This document shows, piece after piece, positions 25,187 to 33,198 of a stretch of 64,000 nucleotides of DNA. Under the pieces are notes generated by a model, which made no database searches, had not been told where the DNA came from, and saw nothing but the letters and a program-made list of their open reading frames with translations. The DNA comes from Affinundibacterium macrobrachii (GTDB lineage Bacteria; Pseudomonadota; Gammaproteobacteria; Burkholderiales; Burkholderiaceae_D). The stretch spans positions 326 to 64,325 of the forward strand of contig NZ_BMYT01000008.1 in NCBI RefSeq assembly GCF_014652415.1, read 5' to 3'. Both the position numbers and the translations under genes were made by a program. The stretch's first letter is position 1. Each line of letters starts with the position of its first letter.

Positions 25187-27163
25187 ATGAAACTCCGCAC
25201 CCCTAGCTTATTGTTCCTTGCTTTGTTTTGTGGCGCTTTAGGCGCGCAAGTGTCGACTACCGCACATGCCACGACTACAAATTCGACTACAAATCTTACC
25301 AATCTTGCGGCGCAAGATGAAAAAGAGAGTCCTGCACAGAGGGCAGAATACATTCGTAAAAATTATACAAAATACGAATACCGTATTCCGGCTCGCGATG
25401 GCAAATTATTGTTTACTTCAATTTATGTTCCTAACGATGCCAGTGCGAGTAAGCCTTATCCTATCTTGCTAGTCCGCACACCTTACACCGTCGCACCTTA
25501 CGGCACGGACAAATACAAAACACGCTTAGGCCCAACTTTTGAGTACGAAAAAGAAGGCTTCATTTTTGCCTTCCAAGATGTGCGTGGGAAAAATATGTCG
25601 GAAGGTGAATTTGTGAATATGCGTCCGCATATCAGCAAAAAAACAAGTAAAAATGATGTCGATGAAAGTAGTGACACCTACGATACGATTGATTGGTTGG
25701 TAAAGAACCTACCTGCGAATAACGGCAAAGTCGGGCAGTGGGGGATTTCTTATCCTGGGTTTTATACATCGGCAGGTGCAATTGATTCACACCCTGCATT
25801 GAAGGCGGCATCGCCTCAAGCCCCGATTGCTGATTGGTTCCGTGGCGACGATATGCATAGAAATGGTGCGTTTAATGTGCAACTCGCTTTTAGTTTCTTC
25901 AGTGGATTTGGTAAACCTAGGCCAGTGCCAACCGATGTTAATAATGATCGCGGCTTTGATTGGGGCGTGCCCGATGCGTATCAATTCTTTTTGGAATTAG
26001 GCTCCCTCGCCAATGCCAATACGAAGTATTTTAAAGGTGGCATTCCGTTTTGGAATGAATTGATGGAGCACCCGAATTACGATAGCTACTGGCAAGCCAA
26101 AAATTTATTGCCGCACTTGAAGAATATCAAAGCCGCGGTGATGACAGTGGGTGGTTGGTATGACACCGAAGATTTGTATGGCCCTCTTCAGACTTACAAA
26201 GCGATCGAAAAAAATAATCCAGGAATCAACAACACCTTAGTCATTGGACCGTGGGTGCATGGTGGTTGGACGAGCACTACAGGTGAAAAAATTGGCGATG
26301 CCAATTTTGGCTTTAAGACTGCATACAGCTATCAACCGATCGAATTCGCTTTCTTCAAACATCATTTGAAAGGCGGTAGCAAGCCAGCCTTGCCAGAAGC
26401 ATGGATTTTTGAAACGGGAGCGAATCGTTGGCGTAGTTTTGATAGTTGGCCGCCAGCAAATACGCAAACCAAGTCTTTGTACTTCCAAGCGGATGGTAAG
26501 CTTAGTTTTAATATGCCGCAGGATACTTCCTTAAGTTTTGATGAGTACATCAGCGACCCAGCGAAACCAGTGCCTTATACGACCGAGATTGGTAATCGTT
26601 GGAGTAATCAATACGTCGCTATGGATCAGCGTTTCGCTAGCAGTCGCCCCGATGTCTTGACTTATCAAACCGAGGTGTTGGAGCGTGATGTAACTTTTGC
26701 AGGGCCGTTAGAAGCATCTCTGTTTGTCAGCACGACAGGTAGTGATGCGGATTTTGTTGTGAAGTTGATTGATGTTAATCCGAACAAAATGGATAGCGCA
26801 GTGGGTGAGCCGAATCGTGGTGCGCAACAGACCTTGGTGCGTGGTGAACCGTTTAGAGCACGTTTCCGTGATAGTTTCGAGCACCCAAAAGCGATGCAGC
26901 CAAATGAAGTACATGCGGTTAAATTTGCCATCAATGACGTGATGCACACCTTTAAACGTGGTCACCGCATCATGATTCAAGTGCAATCGTCTTGGTTCCC
27001 TTTCATTGATCGCAATCCACAAAAGTATGTGGATAATATTTATCAAGCAAAGGATAGCGATTTCATTAAGGCCAATCACCGTTTGTACCGTGGTGCGGGT
27101 AAGTTAAGTCGTTTGCAAGTTCAAGTCTTGCCTGCATTGGATGAAGGTATTCAAGCAAAATAA
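25187..27163 (+). CDS. Secreted CocE/NonD-family (X-Pro dipeptidyl-peptidase S15-like) hydrolase
   Basis: A 658-residue alpha/beta hydrolase with signal peptide (to about residue 28). The nucleophile is Ser188 in GQWGISYPGFY; the acid is the Asp in VGGWYDTEDLYG; the histidine is in GPWVHGGW. The C-terminal beta-sandwich (LEASLFVSTTGSDADFVVKLIDV and GHRIMIQVQSSWFP) is the usual jelly-roll of the family. Known members hydrolyse acyl esters such as cocaine, glutaryl-7-ACA or X-Pro peptides; the native substrate here is unknown. ATG 25187 has AAAGG upstream. A terminator follows. Confidence 0.9.
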   Translation: MKLRTPSLLFLALFCGALGAQVSTTAHATTTNSTTNLTNLAAQDEKESPAQRAEYIRKNYTKYEYRIPARDGKLLFTSIYVPNDASASKPYPILLVRTPYTVAPYGTDKYKTRLGPTFEYEKEGFIFAFQDVRGKNMSEGEFVNMRPHISKKTSKNDVDESSDTYDTIDWLVKNLPANNGKVGQWGISYPGFYTSAGAIDSHPALKAASPQAPIADWFRGDDMHRNGAFNVQLAFSFFSGFGKPRPVPTDVNNDRGFDWGVPDAYQFFLELGSLANANTKYFKGGIPFWNELMEHPNYDSYWQAKNLLPHLKNIKAAVMTVGGWYDTEDLYGPLQTYKAIEKNNPGINNTLVIGPWVHGGWTSTTGEKIGDANFGFKTAYSYQPIEFAFFKHHLKGGSKPALPEAWIFETGANRWRSFDSWPPANTQTKSLYFQADGKLSFNMPQDTSLSFDEYISDPAKPVPYTTEIGNRWSNQYVAMDQRFASSRPDVLTYQTEVLERDVTFAGPLEASLFVSTTGSDADFVVKLIDVNPNKMDSAVGEPNRGAQQTLVRGEPFRARFRDSFEHPKAMQPNEVHAVKFAINDVMHTFKRGHRIMIQVQSSWFPFIDRNPQKYVDNIYQAKDSDFIKANHRLYRGAGKLSRLQVQVLPALDEGIQAK

Positions 27164-27181
27164 TTCGCTTCTTTCTGTAGG

Positions 27182-27220
27182 AAAAAACCCGCAATTATCG
27201 AGAAATTGCGGGTTTTTTTT
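27182..27220 (+). terminator. Terminator after the hydrolase gene
   Basis: AAAAAACCCGCAATT (27182-27196) pairs with AATTGCGGGTTTTTT (27204-27218), followed by T, 18 bases past the stop codon. Confidence 0.92.
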
Positions 27221-27270
27221 CGCCCATCTCACGCCTAGTGAAATAAACTCGTTATGATTAGGTCTATATG

Positions 27271-27293
27271 CAAAATTATGCAGAATAATTTTG
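27271..27293. promoter_or_regulatory. Perfect 9-bp inverted repeat before the HD-GYP gene
   Basis: CAAAATTAT and ATAATTTTG are separated by GCAGA and end 36 bases before the GTG start at 27330. The position fits an operator overlapping the promoter. It is A/T-rich and lacks a T-run in a terminator position. Regulator unknown. Confidence 0.45.
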
Positions 27294-27329
27294 TGTCGAA
27301 CTTCAATTATTTAAAAAAGTGATGGGCTT

Positions 27330-29021
27330 GTGAGTACTCAGACGTATCAATTATGTGAAGCATTACGCATACGCATTGATGATCTACGTTTGGGAATGTT
27401 TGTTACTGAATTGGATAGGCCATGGGCACAAACCCCGTTCATGCTACAGGGCTTTCTGCTGAGCGATGCTTTGGATCTTCAAACGCTACAAGGTCTAGTT
27501 AAAGAGCTGGTCATTGATCCGCGCCGTAGTAATGAGCACGCGCTTGTTCATCTACCTTATGAGCGTTTGTATGAGTTGCGCACTTATGATGAAGTGCAAG
27601 CTAATCCGCGTAATGCACTTGGGCATCGGGTAGAGATCGATCAGCAGCAAGGGCAATTGGATCGTGTGGTCGCTTGGCTACATAAAAAATTTATCAAATC
27701 CGATTATGTGGCGACGCGTCGGCTACGTCATCACCATAAAAAAACTTTGCATCATCGAAGAGTGCATAGTCATCCTGCGCCCGAGTTAGCGCAAATCGAA
27801 GCGGAAACCCATCTGCATGAGACGGCAGCGGATGCATTAATGCGAACCCATACTGGAGCAAGCAAACAATTTGCATCAATGATGCAGGGGATGGAACCAC
27901 GTGAAGCAAGCCAAGCAGATCTAAACTGGTGGGAACGTTGGTTGCGTTGGAGTCAGTATGGTCGGCATTTGCATCGTTCCTTGTGGACGCGCCCTAAGCA
28001 TCAAAGAAAAAAAGCGCATCGTCCCGACTATATTCCCGAAGATATTCATCTGGTGCACTACCGCGATCAACGCAGTATGGCAGAGGAGCTAGCGCGCGCG
28101 CGCGAAGTGATTGAGAAGGCTGATAGTTTGATTAGCAATCTCCATCAAGATTTAAGAAGCATGCAATCTTTGGAATTAAAAGAAGTTTTACCGACGGTAC
28201 AAATTTTGACTGACAGCGTGATTTCTAACCCTTCTGCCATGATGTGGTTATTGAAAATGCGTTCTGAAAACGTGAATGTTGTCTCGCACGCGTTGAAAGT
28301 CTCTGTCTATATGCTGACCTTGGGAAGGCATATTGGGTTTTCTAAATCGCAGTTGGTGGAGCTCGGATTTATTGGTTTGTTATTGGATATCGGTAAGTTG
28401 GAGATACCAGAAGCTTTGCTCAAAAAGCCAAGTAAGTTGTCGCCCGCTGAGGCGTCGATAATACAAACGCATGTCGATGCCAGCATCTCTTTGCTAGAGG
28501 CGCAAGAGCCTTTAAGTCCGAATGTCAAAATGGGCATTAACCAGCATCATGAACGTATGGATGGTAGCGGTTATCCACGTGGCTTAGCTGGTGCAGAAAT
28601 TAGTATTTTTGGCAGAATGGCCGCGATTGCAGATAGCTTTGCGGCGATGACTTCAGCCCGACCCTATGGTGAAATTCGCTCATCATTTGATGCGATGAAA
28701 GAATTGTTCAGAATGGCGCAAGGCCAGTTGCATGCGCCCTTGGTGGAAGAATTCGTGCAAGCGATAGGCATATTTCCGGTTGGCAGTTTGATTCAGCTAA
28801 GCACTGGCGAAGTGGCGATTGTGTTGGAACATAACAAAATACGTCGACTAGACCCCAAAGTGTTGATCTTGACGCGTGCTGACAAGAGTCTGTTAGAAAA
28901 ACCATTGATGTTTGATTTGATGCGGCAAGATTTGGTCGGTGACGCTGAGCGCATCAGTATTTTGCGCGGTTTGCCCGATGGCGCTTACGGCATCGTTTGT
29001 CATGACTTCTACCGCGCTTGA
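27330..29021 (+). CDS. DUF3391 plus degenerate HD-GYP domain protein
   Basis: A 563-residue protein. N-terminal DUF3391 (IRIDDLRLGMFVTELDRPW); a His/Arg-rich linker (about 131-148); a coiled segment 250-290; and a C-terminal HD-GYP domain with the GYP motif at 414-416 in HHERMDGSGYPRGLAG. The catalytic HD pair is altered: the expected LHDIGK reads LLDIGK, with Leu352 before Asp353, and the downstream second aspartate (D-x-x-DALT) is Ala. c-di-GMP phosphodiesterase activity is therefore doubtful. Starts at GTG 27330. Its stop overlaps the possible TTG start of the EAL gene, so the two are coupled. Confidence 0.85.
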   Translation: MSTQTYQLCEALRIRIDDLRLGMFVTELDRPWAQTPFMLQGFLLSDALDLQTLQGLVKELVIDPRRSNEHALVHLPYERLYELRTYDEVQANPRNALGHRVEIDQQQGQLDRVVAWLHKKFIKSDYVATRRLRHHHKKTLHHRRVHSHPAPELAQIEAETHLHETAADALMRTHTGASKQFASMMQGMEPREASQADLNWWERWLRWSQYGRHLHRSLWTRPKHQRKKAHRPDYIPEDIHLVHYRDQRSMAEELARAREVIEKADSLISNLHQDLRSMQSLELKEVLPTVQILTDSVISNPSAMMWLLKMRSENVNVVSHALKVSVYMLTLGRHIGFSKSQLVELGFIGLLLDIGKLEIPEALLKKPSKLSPAEASIIQTHVDASISLLEAQEPLSPNVKMGINQHHERMDGSGYPRGLAGAEISIFGRMAAIADSFAAMTSARPYGEIRSSFDAMKELFRMAQGQLHAPLVEEFVQAIGIFPVGSLIQLSTGEVAIVLEHNKIRRLDPKVLILTRADKSLLEKPLMFDLMRQDLVGDAERISILRGLPDGAYGIVCHDFYRA

Positions 29022-29038
29022 AGAAAGAATCGCTTGCT

Positions 29039-30334
29039 ATGTTAATCGGCCAAAAACACGCATTGATTGAAAGTCTTGATGAATTTATGTCGACCTTGGA
29101 GACAGAAATTCAACAGCTTGATGATTCTCATATGGTTGCGGTATTGGTCTTGTCTTTACAACGTAGCGATCGTTTGCAAGCTTTGCTAAATGCACATTAT
29201 GCGCAAATTGTGAAAGCACATTTTTGTGAGGCCATATTGCCTAGTTTGCGTGCGAAAGATCGGTTTGTGTTTGCAACCGAAAACGAGTGTTGGTTCATTT
29301 TGCCGCATTTGAGTTCCGAGGCCTTGGCAGTGTTAGCCGGACATCGCCTTTTAAATGCCTTGAGCTCACCAATCAATATCGAATCACACACCATTTTTTT
29401 TCATCCCAGTCTTGGGATTGCATGTGCGCCGCTTCATGCTAAATCCGCAGTAGAGTTGGTACGCAATGCGGAGTTGGCATTGCGCAATGCGCAGTCCAAT
29501 AATTTACGCTTCGATTTAGCTCGCGTGACGCACGATCAACGGCATGGCCCCGATGATTTACCGCGCGCGATAAAACAAGTATTAGACGACAACGCTTTAG
29601 AAATCCGTTATCAACCCAAAGTTGATTTGCGCTCTAAGAGCATCAAGTCGGTCGAGGCTTTGGTGCGATGGCCATCCGACCATGCGCAACGTGTCGCCAC
29701 CAATTTATTGATTGATACAGCAGAACAATTTGGTTTGATTGAGCAGTTGACCATCCAAGTTTTTAATAAGGTTTTGCAAGAGGCTGCTGATTGGCAAGTG
29801 CAGGGTTTGCAAGTGGTAGTTTGGATTAATTTGTCGGCACGCTTACTGGCAATGGAACAGTTGCCGCGAGTATTGGAGCGTTTGCTACAGGTTTGGAATA
29901 TGCCTGCAACGTCGGTCGGACTTGAGGTTACAGAGAGCGCGTTTATTCATGATATCGAGCATACGACTGCGCTCTTGTTTGAGTTAAAAAATTTAGGTTT
30001 TCGTTTATCGATTGATGATTTTGGTACCGGGTATTCATCACTCGCCTATCTGCGTCGCTTCCCCATTGATGAATTAAAAGTTGATCGTGTTTTTGTGCAG
30101 GGAATGTTCAGTTCGCAAGCGGACAAGCAAATCGTTCAAAGTATTATTGGCTTAGCACACAATTTTGGCTTATCGGTAGTCGCCGAAGGTGTTGAGCAAG
30201 AATCAACCTTGAATGCGCTGCGTTCAATGGGCTGTGATGAGATTCAAGGATTCTATTTTGCACAGCCAATGCCCGCGCAAGAGTTGATTATTTGGTGTGA
30301 AGAATTTAGGCGCCAAGGTGCAGCAAGATTGTAA
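29039..30334 (+). CDS. Degenerate GGDEF plus intact EAL c-di-GMP phosphodiesterase
   Basis: About 431 residues. The N-terminal half is GGDEF-like in layout (HPSLGIACAPLHAKSAVELVRNAELALRNAQ) but the active site reads ATENECWF, so it is not a cyclase. The C-terminal EAL domain keeps its catalytic residues: YQPKVDL, EALVRW, LEVTES, the metal pair IDDFGTGYSSLAYLR, ELKVDRVFV, and VAEGVEQ. It should hydrolyse c-di-GMP, with the pseudo-GGDEF as a likely GTP-responsive regulatory domain (inference). Start ATG 29039 has GAAGAAAG upstream; TTG 29018 overlapping the previous stop is an alternative. It forms an operon with the HD-GYP gene. Confidence 0.88.
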   Translation: MLIGQKHALIESLDEFMSTLETEIQQLDDSHMVAVLVLSLQRSDRLQALLNAHYAQIVKAHFCEAILPSLRAKDRFVFATENECWFILPHLSSEALAVLAGHRLLNALSSPINIESHTIFFHPSLGIACAPLHAKSAVELVRNAELALRNAQSNNLRFDLARVTHDQRHGPDDLPRAIKQVLDDNALEIRYQPKVDLRSKSIKSVEALVRWPSDHAQRVATNLLIDTAEQFGLIEQLTIQVFNKVLQEAADWQVQGLQVVVWINLSARLLAMEQLPRVLERLLQVWNMPATSVGLEVTESAFIHDIEHTTALLFELKNLGFRLSIDDFGTGYSSLAYLRRFPIDELKVDRVFVQGMFSSQADKQIVQSIIGLAHNFGLSVVAEGVEQESTLNALRSMGCDEIQGFYFAQPMPAQELIIWCEEFRRQGAARL

Positions 30335-30419
30335 GTTGTTGAATGTCTGTACAGCACATCATTATTGAGCTTTTTGTTAGAGAGATTCTTAGAAAATTAG
30401 TCGTAAAATAAATTAGAGA

Positions 30420-31337
30420 ATGATCACCATGGATACTGCCTTAGTCTCAACTAGACCACGTTTGCGGATAGGCCTAATCGCGAATCGGGCACATCAAGAC
30501 GCGCCTGATTCGGCATTGGTTCAACTGTTTCAGCGCGCCAAAAAATCGATACAAGCCTTGGATATTGAATGGGTCGTGGTCGGACGGACTTTGGACGCAA
30601 TCCAAACTCACGGATTAACGACGCTTTGTCAGCAGCATGTGCGATTTCCGTATGGTCGAGAAGGTGGTTTGATGAAGTTGGTCGCACATGTGGTTAACAG
30701 CGATCCGCATAATTCGATTGATGCCGTCATCTATCTGATTGATCCGGTCGATCACTCTTCTATTTTTCCAGAAGCATTGGCGCTAAAAAGGCAGTGTGTT
30801 ATTCATCGAAAGCCATTTTTATCGACGCTTGCTGCTGCATGTGAGTGGTTGGAGTTAGAGGCGCTTGCGCAGGGTGATCGTGATCACGTTGGCGACGGCG
30901 TAGGATTGAATTTGTCACAAGAGAGTATCGCGCTAATCGCTCACGATGCGCTTAAACAAAATATGTTGCAGATCGCAGAAAAACATTTTGCTTTGTTGGA
31001 TCAATTTGCGTATCGCTATGCTACTGGAACAACGGGTTCCCTGCTCAATCAATTGGCGCAAAAAATCAAGGGTGAGCAGGCCGGACGTAATTGGGTGAAA
31101 CCCTTTTTATCGGGGCCTATGGGCGGCGATGCGCAAATCGCAGAACTAGTTTTAGATAAGCAAATACGACGAATTTTGTTTTTGGAAGATCCACATGTTG
31201 CGCGTCAACACGAGGCGGATATTCAGCTACTAGAGCGTGCTGCGCGAACTGTGACCGACTTTGCTTTAGTGATCAGCGATGGTGAGGGCAGTGATCGTTG
31301 GTTACGTTTGTTGAATGAACGCCTAAAACTAGTCTAG
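30420..31337 (+). CDS. Tandem methylglyoxal-synthase-like domain protein
   Basis: A 305-residue protein made of two MGS-like domains. The C-terminal one (about 169-285) keeps all E. coli MgsA landmarks: IALIAHDALKQ (His175, Asp176), ATGTTGSLL, SGPMGGDAQIAEL (Asp237, the catalytic base position) and His264. The N-terminal one (about 15-145) follows the same layout but has ANRAH for AHD, GREGGLMKL for GPMGGDQQV, and no histidine at the His98 position. It may therefore convert dihydroxyacetone phosphate to methylglyoxal with only the C-terminal copy. E. coli MgsA is 152 residues, so this is double length. Start ATG 30420 or 30429. Confidence 0.8.
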   Translation: MITMDTALVSTRPRLRIGLIANRAHQDAPDSALVQLFQRAKKSIQALDIEWVVVGRTLDAIQTHGLTTLCQQHVRFPYGREGGLMKLVAHVVNSDPHNSIDAVIYLIDPVDHSSIFPEALALKRQCVIHRKPFLSTLAAACEWLELEALAQGDRDHVGDGVGLNLSQESIALIAHDALKQNMLQIAEKHFALLDQFAYRYATGTTGSLLNQLAQKIKGEQAGRNWVKPFLSGPMGGDAQIAELVLDKQIRRILFLEDPHVARQHEADIQLLERAARTVTDFALVISDGEGSDRWLRLLNERLKLV

Positions 31338-31386
31338 ATTGCAAGACTTGGTTATTTGGATATTCATTCGGTACAATGCAAGATCT

Positions 31387-31415
31387 GCTCGCCATGGTGC
31401 GAGCGATTTTGTTTT
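31387..31415 (+). terminator. Short hairpin with T-rich tail after the MGS-like gene
   Basis: GCTCGC (31387-31392) pairs with GCGAGC (31399-31404) over a six-base loop, followed by GATTTTGTTTTT. It lies 50 bases past the stop codon. A possible TACAAT -10 at 31373-31378 belongs to the promoter of the next gene or is chance. Confidence 0.6.
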
Positions 31416-31455
31416 TAGATAATTCATACATTACTGTATTTCGAAAGAAAAGATT

Positions 31456-31941
31456 ATGACACGCCGCTATTCGGATATGAATCAACACGACGCTTTGTAC
31501 AAGGTTGCCCGCGCTTATCCCGGCGGTTTGGATGCCTTGGCTGCGCGTATGCAAATGTCGGTGAATGTGTTGCGAAATAAATTGGCGCCAGGGATAGAAA
31601 CACATTATCCATCTTTTGAAGAGACGTCCGTCATTATTAGTTTGTGTCATGAAGCTGGTGTTAAGGATGCATTGCTACCTTTGCACGCGATGTTGGCACG
31701 TCATGGCATGGCTGGATTTATCGTGCCAGAACCGCAAGAATTTACCGATGATGATTTATCGCAAACCGTTTGTCGCGTGATGAGTCAAGTGGGTAATGCT
31801 GCTGAAGCAGTATCGGAAGCGATGATGGATAGAGTGATTACTAGCATGGAAGCGGATTTGATTGAACGAGAGTTTCAGTCTGCCTTGACCGCAATTGGCG
31901 AGTGGCGTGCAAGAATTCGTCAGCACCACAAGACTAGCTAA
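31456..31941 (+). CDS. Phage CII-like regulatory protein, chromosomal
   Basis: A 161-residue protein matching the phage regulatory CII family (PF06892): HDALYKVARAYPGGLDALAARMQMSVNVLRNKLAP forms the DNA-binding helices and HYPSFEETSVIISLCHEAG follows. The C-terminal half is helical and acidic. No other phage gene is in the neighbourhood, and betaproteobacterial chromosomes commonly carry lone copies. It starts at ATG 31456 with AAGAAAAG upstream. Target unknown. Confidence 0.8.
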   Translation: MTRRYSDMNQHDALYKVARAYPGGLDALAARMQMSVNVLRNKLAPGIETHYPSFEETSVIISLCHEAGVKDALLPLHAMLARHGMAGFIVPEPQEFTDDDLSQTVCRVMSQVGNAAEAVSEAMMDRVITSMEADLIEREFQSALTAIGEWRARIRQHHKTS

Positions 31942-32032
31942 TACAGCATTTTTAAACCCCACAATCCATCGCAACATTTTGTCGGTCGTCTAGCGCAATT
32001 TCGGTGACTCTGCCCGAGCACCAATGTAAACC

Positions 32033-32632
32033 ATGTCGGAACAGCCATCACATACAGCAGCAAATCAGCCGCGCTCGCGTGCTGACTTATTTTGGTCGTT
32101 CACAATGCTTGCGATGCAAGGATTCGGTGGTGTGGTGGCGATTGTGCAACGTGAATTAGTCGATAAAAAACGTTGGATGACCCGTGAGGAGTTCGTCGAG
32201 GAGTGGGCCGTAGCGCAGGTGATGCCTGGGCCGAACGTCGTCAACTTAGCAATGATTATCGGCAATCGTTTTTTCGGTCTCGCCGGCGCTTTATGTGCGC
32301 TAGCTGGGATGTTGTGTTTTCCTTTGATACTATTGCTACTGGTCGTCATTTTGTATGGCCAAGTGGCACACCATCCGGCAGTTGCCGGAGCCTTGCGCGG
32401 CATGAGTGCAGTTGCCGCTGGAATGATCATCGCTAGTGGCTTGCGCTTGTTACCTGTGTTGAAGACCCATCCACTTGGGGTATTTGGCGCTGGCTTGATT
32501 GCCTGTCTGAGTTTTATGGCGATTGCGTTTTTGCGTATTCCGTTGTTTTTTGTTCTACTGACGTTCGGTAGTATTTCTATGGGGCTGGTGTATCGCCACT
32601 TACAACGTCTCTCAAGGCCGCCTTCGCCATGA
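32033..32632 (+). CDS. Chromate transporter, N-terminal half-type (split ChrA)
   Basis: A 199-residue CHR-family protein with about five or six membrane helices. Motifs are LFWSFTMLAMQGFGGVVAIVQRELV, EEWAVAQVMPGPNVVNLAMIIG and GMLCFPLILLL. Short-chain CHR proteins act as pairs and export chromate by antiport, or carry sulfate-like anions. It overlaps the second half by four bases (ATGA). No ChrB regulator is beside it, so a constitutive or different anion role is possible. Confidence 0.88.
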   Translation: MSEQPSHTAANQPRSRADLFWSFTMLAMQGFGGVVAIVQRELVDKKRWMTREEFVEEWAVAQVMPGPNVVNLAMIIGNRFFGLAGALCALAGMLCFPLILLLLVVILYGQVAHHPAVAGALRGMSAVAAGMIIASGLRLLPVLKTHPLGVFGAGLIACLSFMAIAFLRIPLFFVLLTFGSISMGLVYRHLQRLSRPPSP

Positions 32633-33198
32633 CACAGTTGACCTACTTAGACTGGCTACAATTCTTCTCGCATTTTTTAATGTTGTCCTTGTTGTCGGTT
32701 GGCGGTGCGGTATCGACTTTGCCGGAAATGCATCGCTATCTCGTCACGCAACAGGCATGGATGAGTGAAGCGCAATTCAATGCCTCTGTCGCATTAGCAC
32801 AAGCGGCACCAGGACCGAATGTATTGTTTGTTGCTTTAATGGGATGGCATGTGGGAGCCAATACCGGCAGTAATTGGATGGCATTATTCGGCGTGCTGAT
32901 TGCCATGGTAGGAATCATTTTACCAAGTGCCACGTTGACCTTTAGTTTTGCGAATTGGAGTCACAAAAATCGCGATTTGATTTTGGTGCGTAGTTTCAAA
33001 TTGGGCATGGCGCCGATCGTGATCGGTCTATTGATCGCAACAGGATGGATTATGGCAAGTGTGCCACACGAAGATATTCAGCCATGGGCGGTGTATCTCC
33101 TTACTGCCGTAGCAGCAATCGTTGTGTGGCGCACGCAAATTCATCTACTGTGGCTGTTAAGTGCGGGTGCTTTACTCGGATGGTTTGGGTTAGTTTAG
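32629..33198 (+). CDS. Chromate transporter, C-terminal half-type (split ChrA)
   Basis: A 189-residue second CHR domain, translationally coupled to the first. It carries the related motif set FLMLSLLSVGGAVSTLPEMHRYLV and FNASVALAQAAPGPNVLFVALMGWH, and membrane helices to the end. Both halves have the conserved PGPN. The stop codon at 33196-33198 directly abuts the stop of the converging histidine kinase gene, so no room exists for a separate terminator. Confidence 0.88.
   Translation: MTQLTYLDWLQFFSHFLMLSLLSVGGAVSTLPEMHRYLVTQQAWMSEAQFNASVALAQAAPGPNVLFVALMGWHVGANTGSNWMALFGVLIAMVGIILPSATLTFSFANWSHKNRDLILVRSFKLGMAPIVIGLLIATGWIMASVPHEDIQPWAVYLLTAVAAIVVWRTQIHLLWLLSAGALLGWFGLV

Noticed and set aside
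31456..31941. Prophage suggested by the CII-like gene
   Set aside because: No integrase, structural or lysis gene and no attachment repeats nearby.
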